Source: Gari tellinella
Lineage: Eukaryota > Mollusca > Bivalvia > Cardiida > Psammobiidae
Direction: 5' to 3'
DNA length: 64,000 nucleotides
NCBI GenBank assembly: GCA_922989275.2
Contig: OV277864.1
Coordinates: forward strand, 68,824,158 to 68,888,157
In this document: positions 30,162-40,270 of the stretch, in pieces
How the letters are laid out: every line of letters begins with the position of its first letter
How positions within the stretch are numbered: position 1 is the first letter of the stretch
Made by a program: the position numbers and the translations under genes
The notes under the pieces: model-generated
Seen by the model: the letters and a program-made list of their open reading frames with translations, nothing else
Databases searched by the model: none
What the model was told of the DNA's origin: nothing

Positions 30162-30441
30162 TTGGATAACTCAAACTCGTTTAAGTCGAATTACTTTTAT
30201 TTCTTTTATTGAAATCCAATAACTTGGGCTAACAATTCTATCATTATCATATCCTTGATTATTAAAAGTCTTTTTCTCTATAGTAGTTTTCTATCTTTTT
30301 AAGATTTAGTTTCCTCTTAAAATTTAATCTAATTTTAAAATTTAGTTTCCTTTTTAAATTTAGTTTGACATTAGTAGGTGTGGAATACAGTCAAAAGTGA
30401 ATGGTTAGTTGGTATAAAACCACTACTTTAGTAAAGCGGAG
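30162..30441. other. AT-rich leader before the LINE ORF
   Basis: Tandem TTTAAAATTTAGTTTCC-like units occur at 30300-30370. No endonuclease coding sequence is visible. The frame of the LINE ORF is closed by a stop at 30415-30417. Confidence 0.4.
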
Positions 30442-32628
30442 TTGTTGAAAATGAAAGAAATTGTGAGCATGAGACAGTGTAGACCAAAAGAATTCTGGAA
30501 ATGTTTTTCAAACAAGCAGAAAAGAGTGCAAAACAGTAGCATCGACATTAATGATTTTTATGGTTATTTTTCAGAAATGAGTTCACAATTTCCTGATGTT
30601 TTGAATGATGAAGCAGAATCTTTTTGCAGGAATTTACATAGCAATGATACTTCCCATATAGATGATGTAATGTTTGATGAATTGGATTATGTAATAACAG
30701 CTGATGAAATAGAAACTGCTATACATAAGCTTAAAAGAAATAAGTCATTTGCAGGAGACGCAATGATTAATGAATATTTTATTGAAGCGTCTGATATTTT
30801 AATGTCACATTTACTTGATATATTTAATAGCATTTTATCATCGGGCTATTTCCCGAGTCAATGGATGGAAGGAATTATCGTCCCTTTATTTAAAAAGAAT
30901 GATCCAAATAATGTTAATAATTATAGGGGAATTACTTTAGTAAGTTGTTTTTCTAAAATATTTACTAGTATCTTAAATAAGAGGCTGTCAGACTGGGCAG
31001 AAAATCATAATATTATTAGTGATTGTCAATTTGGATTCAGAAAGGGCCGTTCTACCACTGATGCTATTTTTGTTTTAAATGCTGTAATCAGCAAAGTTCT
31101 TAATGAAAACAAACGTCTAGCTTGCGCGTTTATAGATTTCAAAAAAGCTTTTGATAGTATTTATAGAAATGGACTTTGGTTTAAACTTAATAAACTTGGC
31201 ATCAGAGGTAAAACGTTTAGAATTATATATGATATGTATACACAGGTTAAAGCTAGAGTACGTCACTGTGAGTCATACTCAGATTATCTGCAGTGTTCGA
31301 CCGGATTGAAACAAGGGGAGATAATGTCGCCATTACTTTTTTCTCTGTTCCTAGAAGACCTAGAATTGTTTTTATTAGATGGATCAACTTCCGGTATATC
31401 AGTCGAGGAAATAAGTTTTATTTTAATGCTCTTTGCTGACGATATGGTTATTTTAAGTGATTCTGTCTTAGATTTACAGAAGAATTTGGACCTCCTTCAG
31501 GAATATTGTACTCTATGGGGATTAGAGGTTAACACAGACAAAAGTAAAATTATGGTTTTTAGAAAAAGGGGACCTGTAAAAGAAAATGAGAAATGGTTAT
31601 TTAACAACGTTCCATTAGAAGTTGTAGACAATTTTAACTACCTTGGAGTTGTATTTCATTATACAGGCACCTTTCAACTGAATCAAGAAACACTAGCCGG
31701 TAAGGGCGTACGAGCTCTAAATTCACTTCTTGTTAATATTAGAAAATACTCTGTAAAACCTAGTATCCAATGTGAGTTGTTTGATTCTTTTGTTTCTTCG
31801 ATATTGAACTATAGTTGTGAGGTCTGGGGGTTTAGTAAGAATAAGGAATTAGAACGGGTGCATCTTAAATTTTGTAAATACCTTTTGCGAGTTAAACAAT
31901 CCACTAGTAATATGTCAGTTTATGGAGAATTAGGCAGATATCCTTTGTACATACATAGATATACGCGTATAATTAGATACTGGATTAAAACCCTGTCTAG
32001 TGATAATAGAATTGTTAATTGTTTATACCAGGCTTTATTAGCTGATGTTGAAATAGATAAAACTAACTGGGCGTCAAAAGTCAAAGCATTGCTAAATAGC
32101 ACAGGCTTCTCCTATGTCTGGCATAACCCAGACATTGTTGACTTAAAAATATTCTGTGCTGTGTTCAAACAAAGGTTAATAGATCAGTTTACACAATCAT
32201 GGTACACAACCATAGATACTAGTTCGTCTTTATATTTCTATAAACATTTTAAAACGTCTTTCGAATTTGAGCCATATCTAGACAAAATATCTGCAAAATT
32301 CCGAGTTCCATTTTCAAAGTTAAGGCTTTCATCTCATCAGTTAAGAGTTGAGACAGGCAGATACGGTAATAACAGAATAGAACGAAATGAAAGATATTGC
32401 GTCATTTGTAATTCAGGTGATATAGAAGATGAGTACCACTTTACCCTAGTCTGTACTGCATATAGCGATATACGTAATAAGTACATCAAACCATTCTATG
32501 TAAGTAGGCCAAGTGTATTTAAATTCCTCGACTTAATGAACAATAAGCAGTTTTCTACCCTAAAGAATCTATGTAAATATGTCTATGAGGCTTTTGGCAT
32601 ACGTCAAACTCTCATCAATAGAAACTAA
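30442..32628 (+). CDS. Non-LTR retrotransposon (LINE) reverse transcriptase, 5' truncated
   Basis: The open frame spans 728 codons from TTG at 30442. The first ATG is at 30451 (725 codons). RT motifs appear in order: NNYRGITLVSCFSKIF (about 155-170), FGFRKGRSTTDAI (about 198), motif A AFIDFKKAFDSI (about 228), motif B GLKQGEIMSPLLFSLFLED (about 290), motif C FADD (about 331) and GLEVNTDKSK (about 358). A C-terminal zinc-knuckle-like C-x2-C...H...C (YCVICNSG...YHFTLVC, about 651-671) follows. These are typical of CR1/L2/Jockey-like LINEs, which copy their RNA at a nicked target. The upstream AP endonuclease and ORF1 are absent, so it cannot transpose alone. The intact frame implies a fairly recent insertion. 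The clade is uncertain. Confidence 0.85.
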   Translation: MLKMKEIVSMRQCRPKEFWKCFSNKQKRVQNSSIDINDFYGYFSEMSSQFPDVLNDEAESFCRNLHSNDTSHIDDVMFDELDYVITADEIETAIHKLKRNKSFAGDAMINEYFIEASDILMSHLLDIFNSILSSGYFPSQWMEGIIVPLFKKNDPNNVNNYRGITLVSCFSKIFTSILNKRLSDWAENHNIISDCQFGFRKGRSTTDAIFVLNAVISKVLNENKRLACAFIDFKKAFDSIYRNGLWFKLNKLGIRGKTFRIIYDMYTQVKARVRHCESYSDYLQCSTGLKQGEIMSPLLFSLFLEDLELFLLDGSTSGISVEEISFILMLFADDMVILSDSVLDLQKNLDLLQEYCTLWGLEVNTDKSKIMVFRKRGPVKENEKWLFNNVPLEVVDNFNYLGVVFHYTGTFQLNQETLAGKGVRALNSLLVNIRKYSVKPSIQCELFDSFVSSILNYSCEVWGFSKNKELERVHLKFCKYLLRVKQSTSNMSVYGELGRYPLYIHRYTRIIRYWIKTLSSDNRIVNCLYQALLADVEIDKTNWASKVKALLNSTGFSYVWHNPDIVDLKIFCAVFKQRLIDQFTQSWYTTIDTSSSLYFYKHFKTSFEFEPYLDKISAKFRVPFSKLRLSSHQLRVETGRYGNNRIERNERYCVICNSGDIEDEYHFTLVCTAYSDIRNKYIKPFYVSRPSVFKFLDLMNNKQFSTLKNLCKYVYEAFGIRQTLINRN

Positions 32629-32721
32629 TCTTTATCATTAGTGCCATTGTGCAGTTTATAAAAACCCACTGAAATGTGAAACAACTTTCTTCTGTGCATA
32701 TTTACGTTTAATCCGTATATT
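32629..32721 (+). other. Sequence just 3' of the LINE ORF
   Basis: A short AT-rich stretch after TAA at 32626-32628, probably LINE 3' UTR, before the hairpin array starts. Confidence 0.4.
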
Positions 32722-34298
32722 ACGGTGTTATCCCTCTTGAGCGACTATGGTCGCTGTTGAGGGGTAATACTGTACTTCAATCCGACATCAGTATTCATCC
32801 AGTTCTTAGTTATGAGAATTGCGTTTCACATCGTTATGTATCTTATGTAAATATAGAGTTATCCCCCTTGAGCGGCTTTGAATCCCTGCCTCATTTGAGA
32901 CAGAGGGCGACACACCGTAGGTTGAGAGTCATGCAGAAAGCTCCTGTAGGAACTTTCTGTTTTCTCTCCACCTGCAGTGGTAACTCGCGTTTATGAAGTC
33001 CACAACTTACCAGGAAAGACGGGTCGCTGTTGAGGGGTAGTACTGTATTACATTTTTACTTAAGTTCTTGTTTAAGAGCATAAACTATTCCCTGAATGGC
33101 AGTCGCTGTTGAGGGGTAGTACTGTACAATATCTATATTTCTGTTCTTGTTTAAGAGCAATGAGTTAGCATTACGTTCCATGTTATTATTAAAACTACAG
33201 TGTTATTCCTCTCGAGCGACTCAAAACCCTTGCATCTTTTGAATTAGGCGGTGGTGTACTGGAGGACGAAAGTAGTGCAGAAATTTCCGGTTGGAACTTT
33301 CTGTATTGCTCTTGTCTTGCATAAGCTGCTGTGGGTTTTCAAACTCCTAACACAGGTCGCTGGAGTCGCTGTTGAGGAGTATCACTGTATACAAATTATA
33401 TTTCAGTTGTGTTGAAGAGCACTATGTTTCATGTATTATATTATCATAACAATAATACGGTATTATTCCTCTCAAGCGACACTAAAGCATGCCTTAATCG
33501 AGGAAGATCGTCGTTTACTGCATGATGAGAGTATTGCAGAAAGCTCCTGTAGGATCTTTTTGTATTACCCTTGTCTTGCATTGGACACCCACTTGTTTCT
33601 AAGATCACTATTCACCATGCTTAATGGGTCGCTGTAGAGGGGTAGTACTACAGTACAACAACTACATTTCTGTTCCTGATTAAGTGCACTAAGTTTTATG
33701 CAAATATTATCCTATCATATTACAGTGTTATCCCCCTTGAGCGGCAATGAACCCATATCTCATTAGAGCCTGGTAGAGGTGTACTGCTGGACGAGCTTAG
33801 GCCAGCGAGCTCATGTACGAACTTTCTTTGCTACGTTTGTCTTGCAGTGACCATCCACATGCTTTTCTAAATAGCACATAACTCTAGTGTAGGACAAGTG
33901 TAATGCAGAGGGCTCCAGTATATATGAGTATTCTGGATTGCTTCTGTCTTGCAGCGCACAGTCACGGGTGTCTGAAATACCTAAGTTCATCCTTCAGATA
34001 GGTCGCTGTGAAGGGGGTATTACTGTAAAAAAAAATTGCAATTCCGTTGTTGTTTACATATTAGAGTATTAGGTTTCATGCCTTACAGTATCTTTTCATA
34101 TTACTTTATTGTCCCTCTTGAGCGACCAGGCAACACTAGCGTAGTGGAATAGGTGGCGGTTCACTGTTGTACGAAAGTAATACAGAGGGCTCCTGTAGGA
34201 ACTTCCTGTGTTGCTTTTGTTTCCCAGTGGGAAGTCATGTGATTCTGAGATTATATACCATCCGAAAATGACGGTTGCTGTTGAGGGGTAATACTGTA
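32722..34298 (+). repeat. Head-to-tail array of family M hairpin elements
   Basis: About six or seven units repeat with the left end TACRGTGTTATYCCTCTTGA followed by GCGAC, and the right end GTCGCTGTTGAGGGGTA followed by (G/A)TACTGTA. Left ends occur near 32722, 32857, 33197, 33455, 33719 and 34104. Right ends occur near 32775, 33047, 33125, 33389, 33653, 34026 and 34298. Most units have a small internal hairpin (GCAGAAAGCTCCTGTAGGA), and the inter-unit DNA also repeats (TTTCTGTTCTTGTTTAAGAG). The first unit is almost only the two ends. TA-CAGT...ACTG-TA ends are mariner-like, but a tandem array is unusual for MITEs. Confidence 0.65.
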
Positions 34299-34535
34299 CA
34301 AACTTTTGATTGTATGTGGTTCGGATACGTCCAACCTCAGGTATTAAAAAGAATTCCGAGTTATATTGGTATTTTATATCCAGATATGGATAAGATGGAC
34401 AACAGAGTCTATACAAGGAAATTGTCATGTATACTATATTAACAATCCATTGTATCATGTAACAAGAAACATGTTAATGTTTACGTTACTTAATAAAATG
34501 TTTGAATCTTGAATCTTGAATCTTTAATCTTCTTC
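34299..34535 (+). repeat. LINE 3' end with TTGAATC tail
   Basis: ATCATGTAACAAGAAACATG, TTTACGTTACTTAATAAAAT and repeated CTTGAATC match 28210-28300. It may be the true 3' end of the LINE whose ORF ends at 32628, separated by the family M array, or an independent truncated copy. Confidence 0.5.
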
Positions 34536-34860
34536 TCAAAACATAACTAGATTCTTAAATGACTGTTATCTTGCTAAGCTAGAAAAGTGTGAAGTACACT
34601 TGTTAAAGTAAATGGTTTGTTGTTATAAAGACGCTACTTTTGTCTCCTTCCAAAGCCAAACTAATTGCTTAAAATATACCATTTTTTAGAATTATCCATA
34701 CATACTGTTATTTTATAATATTCACAAAGTACTGTAGCTACCCATAGTACTACATAGAGAAAAAAATCAAAATGTCACTAATGAATTTTACTGTTTAGTT
34801 TCTTATTTTAAAACCTAGGTCCTTTGAATTTGGTATAGGAAATTGTTACTTAAACAACTA
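34536..34860. other. Nothing recognised
   Basis: AT-rich sequence with no repeat or gene signature. Confidence 0.35.
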
Positions 34861-35070
34861 GATTCTAATATGGCTTAGGCAGATTCCAGATCTGCCTAGC
34901 CATATGATAATCTTAATATGATTCTAATATGGCCTAGGCAGATCCGGAATCTGCCTAGGCCATATTAGAATTCCGATATGGCTAGGCCATATCAGAATTC
35001 TAATATGACCTAGGCAGATCCGGAATCTGCCTAGGCAGATTTCGGATCTGCCTAGATTCCAATATGGCCT
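34861..35070. repeat. Cluster of overlapping palindromes built on CCTAGGCAGAT
   Basis: Five or so half-sites of AATATGGCCTAGGCAGAT alternate in orientation. The best palindrome, 34921-34971, has perfect 23-bp arms around CCGGA. The partner pieces at 34862-34905, 34973-34998 and 35000-35058 reuse the same half-sites, so the block can fold in several ways. Confidence 0.7.
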
Positions 35071-35169
35071 ACGACATATATATGACATAACATATGTGTA
35101 ATCTAAACGTACTCAAAGTTAGGCATGATACACAGAGACAACAAAGGATATAAAATCGTAATTATTATA

Positions 35170-35380
35170 TACAGTAAAATCCCTCTTACACGACCATTAA
35201 AATTAGGGATTATTGATTTCTGGAAGACACGTGACAGTGAAGAGTAAGTTAAAAATAAAACAGAAGGCCCCTAAAGTACATTTCCGTTTTTATTTCCACC
35301 TCGTTTTAAACCACAATATCTGCAATAGGTACTAACTACTAAATATTATTTAGTGTTCGTATTTGAGGCGGTTTACTGTA
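35170..35380. mobile_element. Family E MITE
   Basis: TACAGTAAAATCCCTCTTAC at left and GAGGCGGTTTACTGTA at right. The core hairpin is decayed (AAACAGAAGGCCCC, CATTTCCGTTTTTATT). Confidence 0.6.
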
Positions 35381-35592
35381 TATTAATTGTGAAGGGAAAT
35401 TGCAGAAGAAAACATTTAATATCAAGTTAGGGAAAATGTAAAAGATATTTACAGAATTATTGCCAATACAAGGACGACAAAATGACGACTTTGACGCAAT
35501 CACATTTACATAAGCTCCTCCAGGGGTCGTCAGAAGCATCCTATATCCTATGACTCTATGTGATAATGTCTTCTGGTGTCCCTAATGAACTG
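35381..35592. other. Nothing recognised
   Basis: No signature is visible. Confidence 0.3.
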
Positions 35593-35817
35593 TTAAATCC
35601 TTATCGAGATTAACTTTCGTCTGCTTCAAATGAATCTTCTGCGAAAACATTCAAAACCAATTGTGCAAGAAGATAAAAATTCAGAAAGGTTGACTTTAAG
35701 CAGCAAACAGGTTGGATCCAGATTAGACGCCGCGTTACGCGGCGTCTAATCTGGATCCAACCTGTTTGCGAAAGTTTGCATGGTCACGATGAGCATGATA
35801 AGAGTTAATTTATTCAA
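35593..35817. mobile_element. Family B MITE with perfect hairpin
   Basis: TTAAATCCTTATCGAG and ATGATAAGAGTTAA are the inverted ends. The hairpin 35703-35768 has perfect arms (CAAACAGGTTGGATCCAG) with GATTAGACGCCGCG matched by CGCGGCGTCTAATC. The C-to-T change is thus matched in both arms. Confidence 0.75.
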
Positions 35818-36717
35818 AGCTCAGAAAACAGTCTGTTGAAATCTTGCCGTCAGCTTTTATTTATCAAAGTTTGAATCTTTCGAATTTTGACTAAACACGC
35901 CAATATGAGTGTAAACAGTTTAGATCCTGATTAGGCATCGTATGATTCGGCGTTTGATCATAATCATGACCGTAAATATGAGTTTATATTAGTAAATAGG
36001 ATAAAAAGTAAGGGGTTGATGCTATATCGTTGTGCACTGATAACACATGTCAGAGTTCTCATTAATTTTTCACACACTTTTGTCTTCTAACCTTTATGCT
36101 GAAAACCATAATTTGACAATAATTTGCATATCAGTTTGAACCCGAAGAACGCAATGTCAAAATAGGATCAAAGCGATTTACCTATACTGATAATGGTTTC
36201 TTGGCAATAAAAATCCATCAAAAGTTTAATATGAAATATTTTGCAGTCGACCATTTTGAAGCAAACGATATTATAGTAGGGATAAGGTCGTCTGGTTCAC
36301 TATTGTCTGTATCATAATTATTGTCTGCAAATTCCAATCTCAGTGTCATATTAACATAAATCCCTGAACATGGGGGTCGAAACAGTTTTGATCCTGATCA
36401 GACGCCGCGTGTCGCGGCGTCTGATCTGGATCCAAACTATTTGCAATTTCTAATATAATCGCTAAAAGACTAATATTTGGTTGCAACATCTAATATTATC
36501 TCTGTTAAAAGGCTATAGAGAGTTAATTAACAATCCAATTATTTCGAAAGCCCCCAGACTTTGTCTAGACGAGATAGTTATATACATTTGTAAAGCTGAC
36601 AACTATTATTAGTGTTAATGGAGCACTGTCATTATCACGGGGGTTACTGGCTTTATGGCAGCTACCATATTTGTGAAGGTGAAATCATAAATTCAGACAA
36701 GGGTTAGGTTGGTACGA
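35818..36717. repeat. Several decayed family B copies
   Basis: Hairpins at about 35912-35970 (decayed) and 36382-36446 (GATCAGACGCCGCGTGTCG, its complement and TTGCAAT) lie among family B arm motifs (GAAGCAAACGATATT, ATAATTATTGTCTGC). A right end AGAGAGTTAA lies at 36518-36525. No gene is seen. Confidence 0.45.
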
Positions 36718-36995
36718 CTTGTCTGTTATTTTTCCAAACATTTGACCGACATCGGACGCCGAATATCGATTTGGGTCCAGATTGTTTGACACACTATTTC
36801 AACGTCCTGCAAATTTGTCTGATATATTCCAAACATTTGACCGAAATCAGACGCCGAATATCGGTTTGGGTCAAGATTGTTTGACACACCCTTTCAACGT
36901 CCTGCAAACTTGTCTGTTATATTCCAAACATTTGACCGAAATCAGACGCCGAATATCGATTATGGTCAAGATTGTTTGACACACCCTTTCAACTG
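36718..36995 (+). repeat. Tandem repeat, three units of exactly 95 bp
   Basis: CCAAACATTTGACCG starts at 36734, 36829 and 36924, giving a constant 95-bp period. Each unit contains a shortened hairpin relic (GACGCCGAATATCG) and TTGTTTGACACAC, then TTTCAAC. The unit therefore derives from a family B-like hairpin plus flank. Units differ by only a few bases. Confidence 0.8.
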
Positions 36996-37039
36996 CATGT
37001 AAACGTCTGCATCCTCTAGGCTAATTTATGATAAGTGTT

Positions 37040-37112
37040 GCAAGCAGTTTGAATTCAGATTGGGGACTGAGTAACTCGGCGTCATATCTGTATCCAAACC
37101 TTTTGACACTCT
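37040..37112. repeat. Decayed hairpin
   Basis: AAGCAGTTTGAATTCAGATT pairs weakly with ATCTGTATCCAAACCTTTTG around GACTGAGTAACTCGGCGTC. Confidence 0.4.
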
Positions 37113-37138
37113 GATGATACTTTCTAAAATACAATGTA

Positions 37139-37481
37139 CAGTGCTCCCTCTCTACAACGACACCAAATGGGAGACAACGATATTGTGTGTTGTTCGGAGG
37201 GAGTTGTTATAGGGAGGGAGATTGGCTTACATGTGCAAATAGCTTGAATCCAGATCAGACGCCGCGTTACACGGCGTCTGATCTGGATTAAAGCTGTTTG
37301 TCACTCGTCATTATGTGTTTTTTCTGTCCAATATGTGACTTTGAGAAAAACAGCAGACGACACAGACGATATTGCAGCAGTGAACGCGTTAGATATAATT
37401 GTCTTGTTTGGGGAACTGCGACAAGGGATGTTGTAAGGAGGAAGTTGTTGTTCGGAGGGTCGTTGTAGGGAGGGAGCACTG
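37139..37481 (+). mobile_element. Family D MITE, complete reference copy
   Basis: TACAGTGCTCCCTCTCTAC opens the copy and GTAGGGAGGGAGCACTGTA closes it, with TA on both sides. The order is GACACCAAATGGGAGACA, TGTTGTTCGGAGGGAG, the hairpin 37235-37301 (AATAGCTTGAATCCAGATCA), AACAGCAGACGACA and GTTGTTCGGAGGGTCG. Length is 343 bp. Confidence 0.8.
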
Positions 37482-38519
37482 TATACAACACCTTTAAATA
37501 AAAACTGAGACTTGTTTCAGACGACAAATTGTGCAGACGACGATTACAATGGAGAATATACTTTATTCTTTCCCTCCAAACGCGTTTACCTCATAGCCTG
37601 TTTTGAAGGCATGTTACCTCTTAAAGCAGATTGAAAGTAAAGCAGAATGCGCAATAGGCGCATTCTGCTTTACTTTCAACCTGCTTTAAGTCACTATTTG
37701 CTAGTATATAAGTAATATTTCTAATTGTACATGTTCTTGAACTATTTTCTTTGGCGGAGGGATAAAATTGTTTGGAGTCAGATAAAATAACGGGTACCCG
37801 GTCCCTGATTAGGCTCCAAATATGTGTGCCACTCAGATTTAAATAATCAGACATTTTTAAAACACTATATTTCTACATGTTAGTACATTGCGTTCTTAGC
37901 TTCGCAATGAAGTAAGGCATATCGGTGGTTTTGATCCGATGCGCTGGTTCACAACGAATAAGATTAGCCGAAACAATCTTCTGATTTCATCATAATCTTA
38001 TATCATCATCCTCCATTGGAGCTGTATGACCTACTTTGGGTCGCAGTGGCAAAAACCCCAACTCATCCATCAGTATGGTTATTTTTCCAGGGAGACCACA
38101 CCTTTCATGTAACAGATATTAATCGTTGATGGCGTTGTCGTTCAGATGATAAAACACTTTGAGCTACAGTGGAGAAGACGTACGTTGTTATTCCTATATT
38201 ACATGAAACTAAACACAGACGTAAAAACATAATATTGCGAAAATGTCAGCTGTTTTGAAAATTCTGATCATGCTCAAAAGTTTTGCATAGGACAGAAGGT
38301 AGTTGGCATAAACGAGTTTATTGGGACAGATTAACGTTTCTCAAAGAACAAAGAAAGACTAAAACTCTTTTTCTAGCTACAAGGTTACCTCCTACTCCAC
38401 AGATGCTCATCTAAGCATATCTATTTTACGTCTCCATTGAAAAGAAAGAATTTATGTTTCCTTTCCTTATCGTTGTGGATATGTACCTTAAGAAGTGTTT
38501 CTTATATCTTAGTAGCTGA
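37482..38519. repeat. Family P hairpin and decayed family C copies
   Basis: Positions 37620-37690 are a family P hairpin (GAAAGTAAAGCAGAATGCGC and its complement) without clear ends. Positions 37555-37600 and 37765-37835 are family C scraps. Positions 38168-38340 are a decayed family C copy (CAGTGGAGAAGACG to ACGAGTTTATTGGGACAG). No gene is seen in 37836-38160 or 38341-38519. Confidence 0.45.
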
Positions 38520-38764
38520 TCGTTTTAAGCAGCCTTAAAGTAAAGCAGAGAGGTCCTGATTGAGCATTCTGCTTCACTTTTAGTCAGCTCTACTAACTAT
38601 CTGTCTTTAAAACTGAAAGAAACAGCTATGAAGATAGAGGTCAAGAACATTATATACATGTATTTATAAGAAAAACAAGCATGTTTATCTACCGCCACAT
38701 ATCTTAATTACCTATAAGGGTTATACACATATAAAGGTATAGAAGCAGATATAACAAGAAACGG
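38520..38764. repeat. Decayed family P hairpin, then unassigned
   Basis: TTTTAAGCAGCCTTAAAGTA and CTGCTTCACTTTTAGTCAGC (38522-38588) pair imperfectly. The rest is unassigned. Confidence 0.4.
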
Positions 38765-39225
38765 TCAAATTTCAAACAGTCGTTTGTACTTTGAAAGCAT
38801 CCCACTCACAAATGCTAAAGGCAACTTGTTTTTCTGTATTGAAGTTGGCTTTAAGAAATTTTTTAAAACCCTGTATTTCTGGTATTGTGTTTTTGTATTT
38901 GTTATAATATATATGTATTTTTTGGCCCAAAGTATTATCCAGTTTTTTATAAAGTCTGTGTCATTGGAGTGTATTATGCCTGAAAAGATGTCTGTTTTTG
39001 AAAAATCAAGTTCGGAAAAGAAAGTAAAATTTGGAATCAACCAACCTTTTATATTTGTCCAATTTTTTTTATTATTTCACAATCGGAGAAGAGATGTATA
39101 AATGTTTCAGTTTGCTGACCACAGAAACTGCAACTTTCATCATCTTTTATTCCTATTGTCTTCAGATATTTATTTGTTGCAAGAATCCTGTGTTGAAATT
39201 ATTTAAATTCTTGCTTGAACATATT
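38765..39225 (-). pseudogene. L1/Tx1-type LINE ORF2 C-terminus, frameshifted fragment
   Basis: Read on the minus strand, FQHRILATNKYLKTIGI leads into a zinc knuckle (SCSFCGQQTETFIHLFSDC), then the frame breaks at an A-run near 39060. The next frame continues IPNFTFFSELDF through NWIILWAKKYIYI to the stop at 38765. That order (RILxTNxYL, C-x2-C-x7-H-x4-C, W..AKxxIY) is the usual C-terminal end of L1-like ORF2 proteins. A stop replaces a codon just before FQHRIL. The RT and endonuclease domains are absent. It is a dead 5'-truncated insertion. Confidence 0.7.
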
Positions 39226-39512
39226 TAGTTTCCGTAAGAATTTCGTCAGGATAGCAAAGCATTAAATGTTTTAAAAGTTCTTGTCGCATATCCAATAGTT
39301 TCAGGGCTGCCATTTCTCCGGATTTTTCCAAAATCTTCGGATTGTTTTCTAGTACATGGTACCTTAAAGCAGGCTGAAAGTAAAGTAGAATGCGCCTGTC
39401 AACAAAACTAGAAAAAGGCGTTGGGGAAAAGGTACGATTCGTCAAATCGCACTTGAAAAATGCAAATTTTGAAATCTTAGGATTTTTTATGTCAACTTAT
39501 GGCAGCCCTGTA
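39226..39512. other. Unassigned; half a family P hairpin
   Basis: TTAAAGCAGGCTGAAAGTAA followed by GAATGCGCC (39363-39396) is one family P arm without its partner. Nothing else is recognised. Confidence 0.35.
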
Positions 39513-39513
39513 G

Positions 39514-39883
39514 TTTTGTTACCATGACAGTCCATAAGTAATTACTAGGTCAGAACGCAAGGCTACAGAATATGCAAGTGTAGTGACTAATCACATCGCG
39601 CGACGTAACCATGTTATAGACAGGGAAGGTGAGAAAGTTATGGACAAAGAAGATAAAACATCTCTGAGGAGAATGCGAGAATCATATCGCACCCTCGCGG
39701 GGGAGGAAAGCGCTATGAACAGGGGACGAATAGTGTTACCAAATGAGCCCCATCTACAGACTTTTTTTACTACGGGAAACTGACAAGTAGTTAACCTGTT
39801 ATGTGACGTCATTCCCCCACCAACAGGTCACAGACTGAGAAAGGTTCTCAAACGGAGGGAACGGAACTGTCATGGTAACAAAA
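39514..39883. mobile_element. 370-bp TIR element carrying a coding-like ORF
   Basis: Perfect 18-bp inverted ends, TTTTGTTACCATGACAGT (39514-39531) and its complement (39866-39883), enclose an open frame from about 39544 to 39783. The frame reads ITRSERKATEYASV, then a charged stretch (VIDREGEKVMDKEDKTSLRR), and ends FFTTGN-stop. It has balanced composition unlike the AT-rich surroundings. I do not recognise the protein. It could be a captured exon fragment. Confidence 0.5.
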
Positions 39884-40073
39884 TTAGTTGATATGAGATT
39901 AAAACTTTTAAATAATATTTAGTTCCGTTTGAACGATACCGGTAACATACATGTATTCTGGCTATTCTCGAAAAAACATACATGTACTGTCGAAATATCC
40001 TAAAACGCTTCTTAGGCACTTATTAAAGGTCTGGGTTTTGAAAGGTTTTCACAATGTACTTGATATACATGTA
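39884..40073. other. Nothing recognised
   Basis: No signature is visible. Confidence 0.3.
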
Positions 40074-40270
40074 TACAGATGACACTCGATACTTCAAACT
40101 CGCTTAAATCGATCGTACCAGTATTTCATCAGTTGTATTTAGATAACGCGATCTCGCTTAAGTCGGACGCACCCGTATTTCAAAGTTAAAACGTGGCTAA
40201 GCCACGTTTTAGCTTTGAAATACGGGTATGTTCGAACTGACACGAGTATGAAGTATCGAGTTTCGACGTA
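40074..40270. mobile_element. Family G MITE, copy 1
   Basis: TACAGATGACACTCGATAC at left pairs with GTATCGAGTTTCGACGTA at right. The centre is a palindrome (AAAGTTAAAACGTGGC and GCCACGTTTTAGCTTT). Inner blocks AACTCGCTTAAATCGA and TATGTTCGAAC also mirror each other. Confidence 0.65.

Noticed and set aside
30442..32628. LINE ORF as a domesticated host gene
   Set aside because: All RT motifs and the zinc knuckle match mobile LINEs, there is no intron and upstream domains are missing as expected from 5' truncation. Domestication has no support here.
32722..34298. Possible CRISPR-like array (repeats separated by spacers)
   Set aside because: Units are 130-380 bp with mariner-like inverted ends, the spacers are themselves repeated, and the DNA is eukaryotic with no cas genes.
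32629..34298. Family M array as the long terminal repeat of an LTR element
   Set aside because: No integrase, protease or gag is present, and the RT is of the non-LTR type. Units have inverted CAGT...ACTG ends instead of TG...CA.
38784..39101. Plus-strand ORF of 105 codons rich in F and Y, resembling a membrane protein
   Set aside because: It is antisense to the L1-type LINE fragment, whose minus-strand zinc knuckle and C-terminal motifs are convincing.
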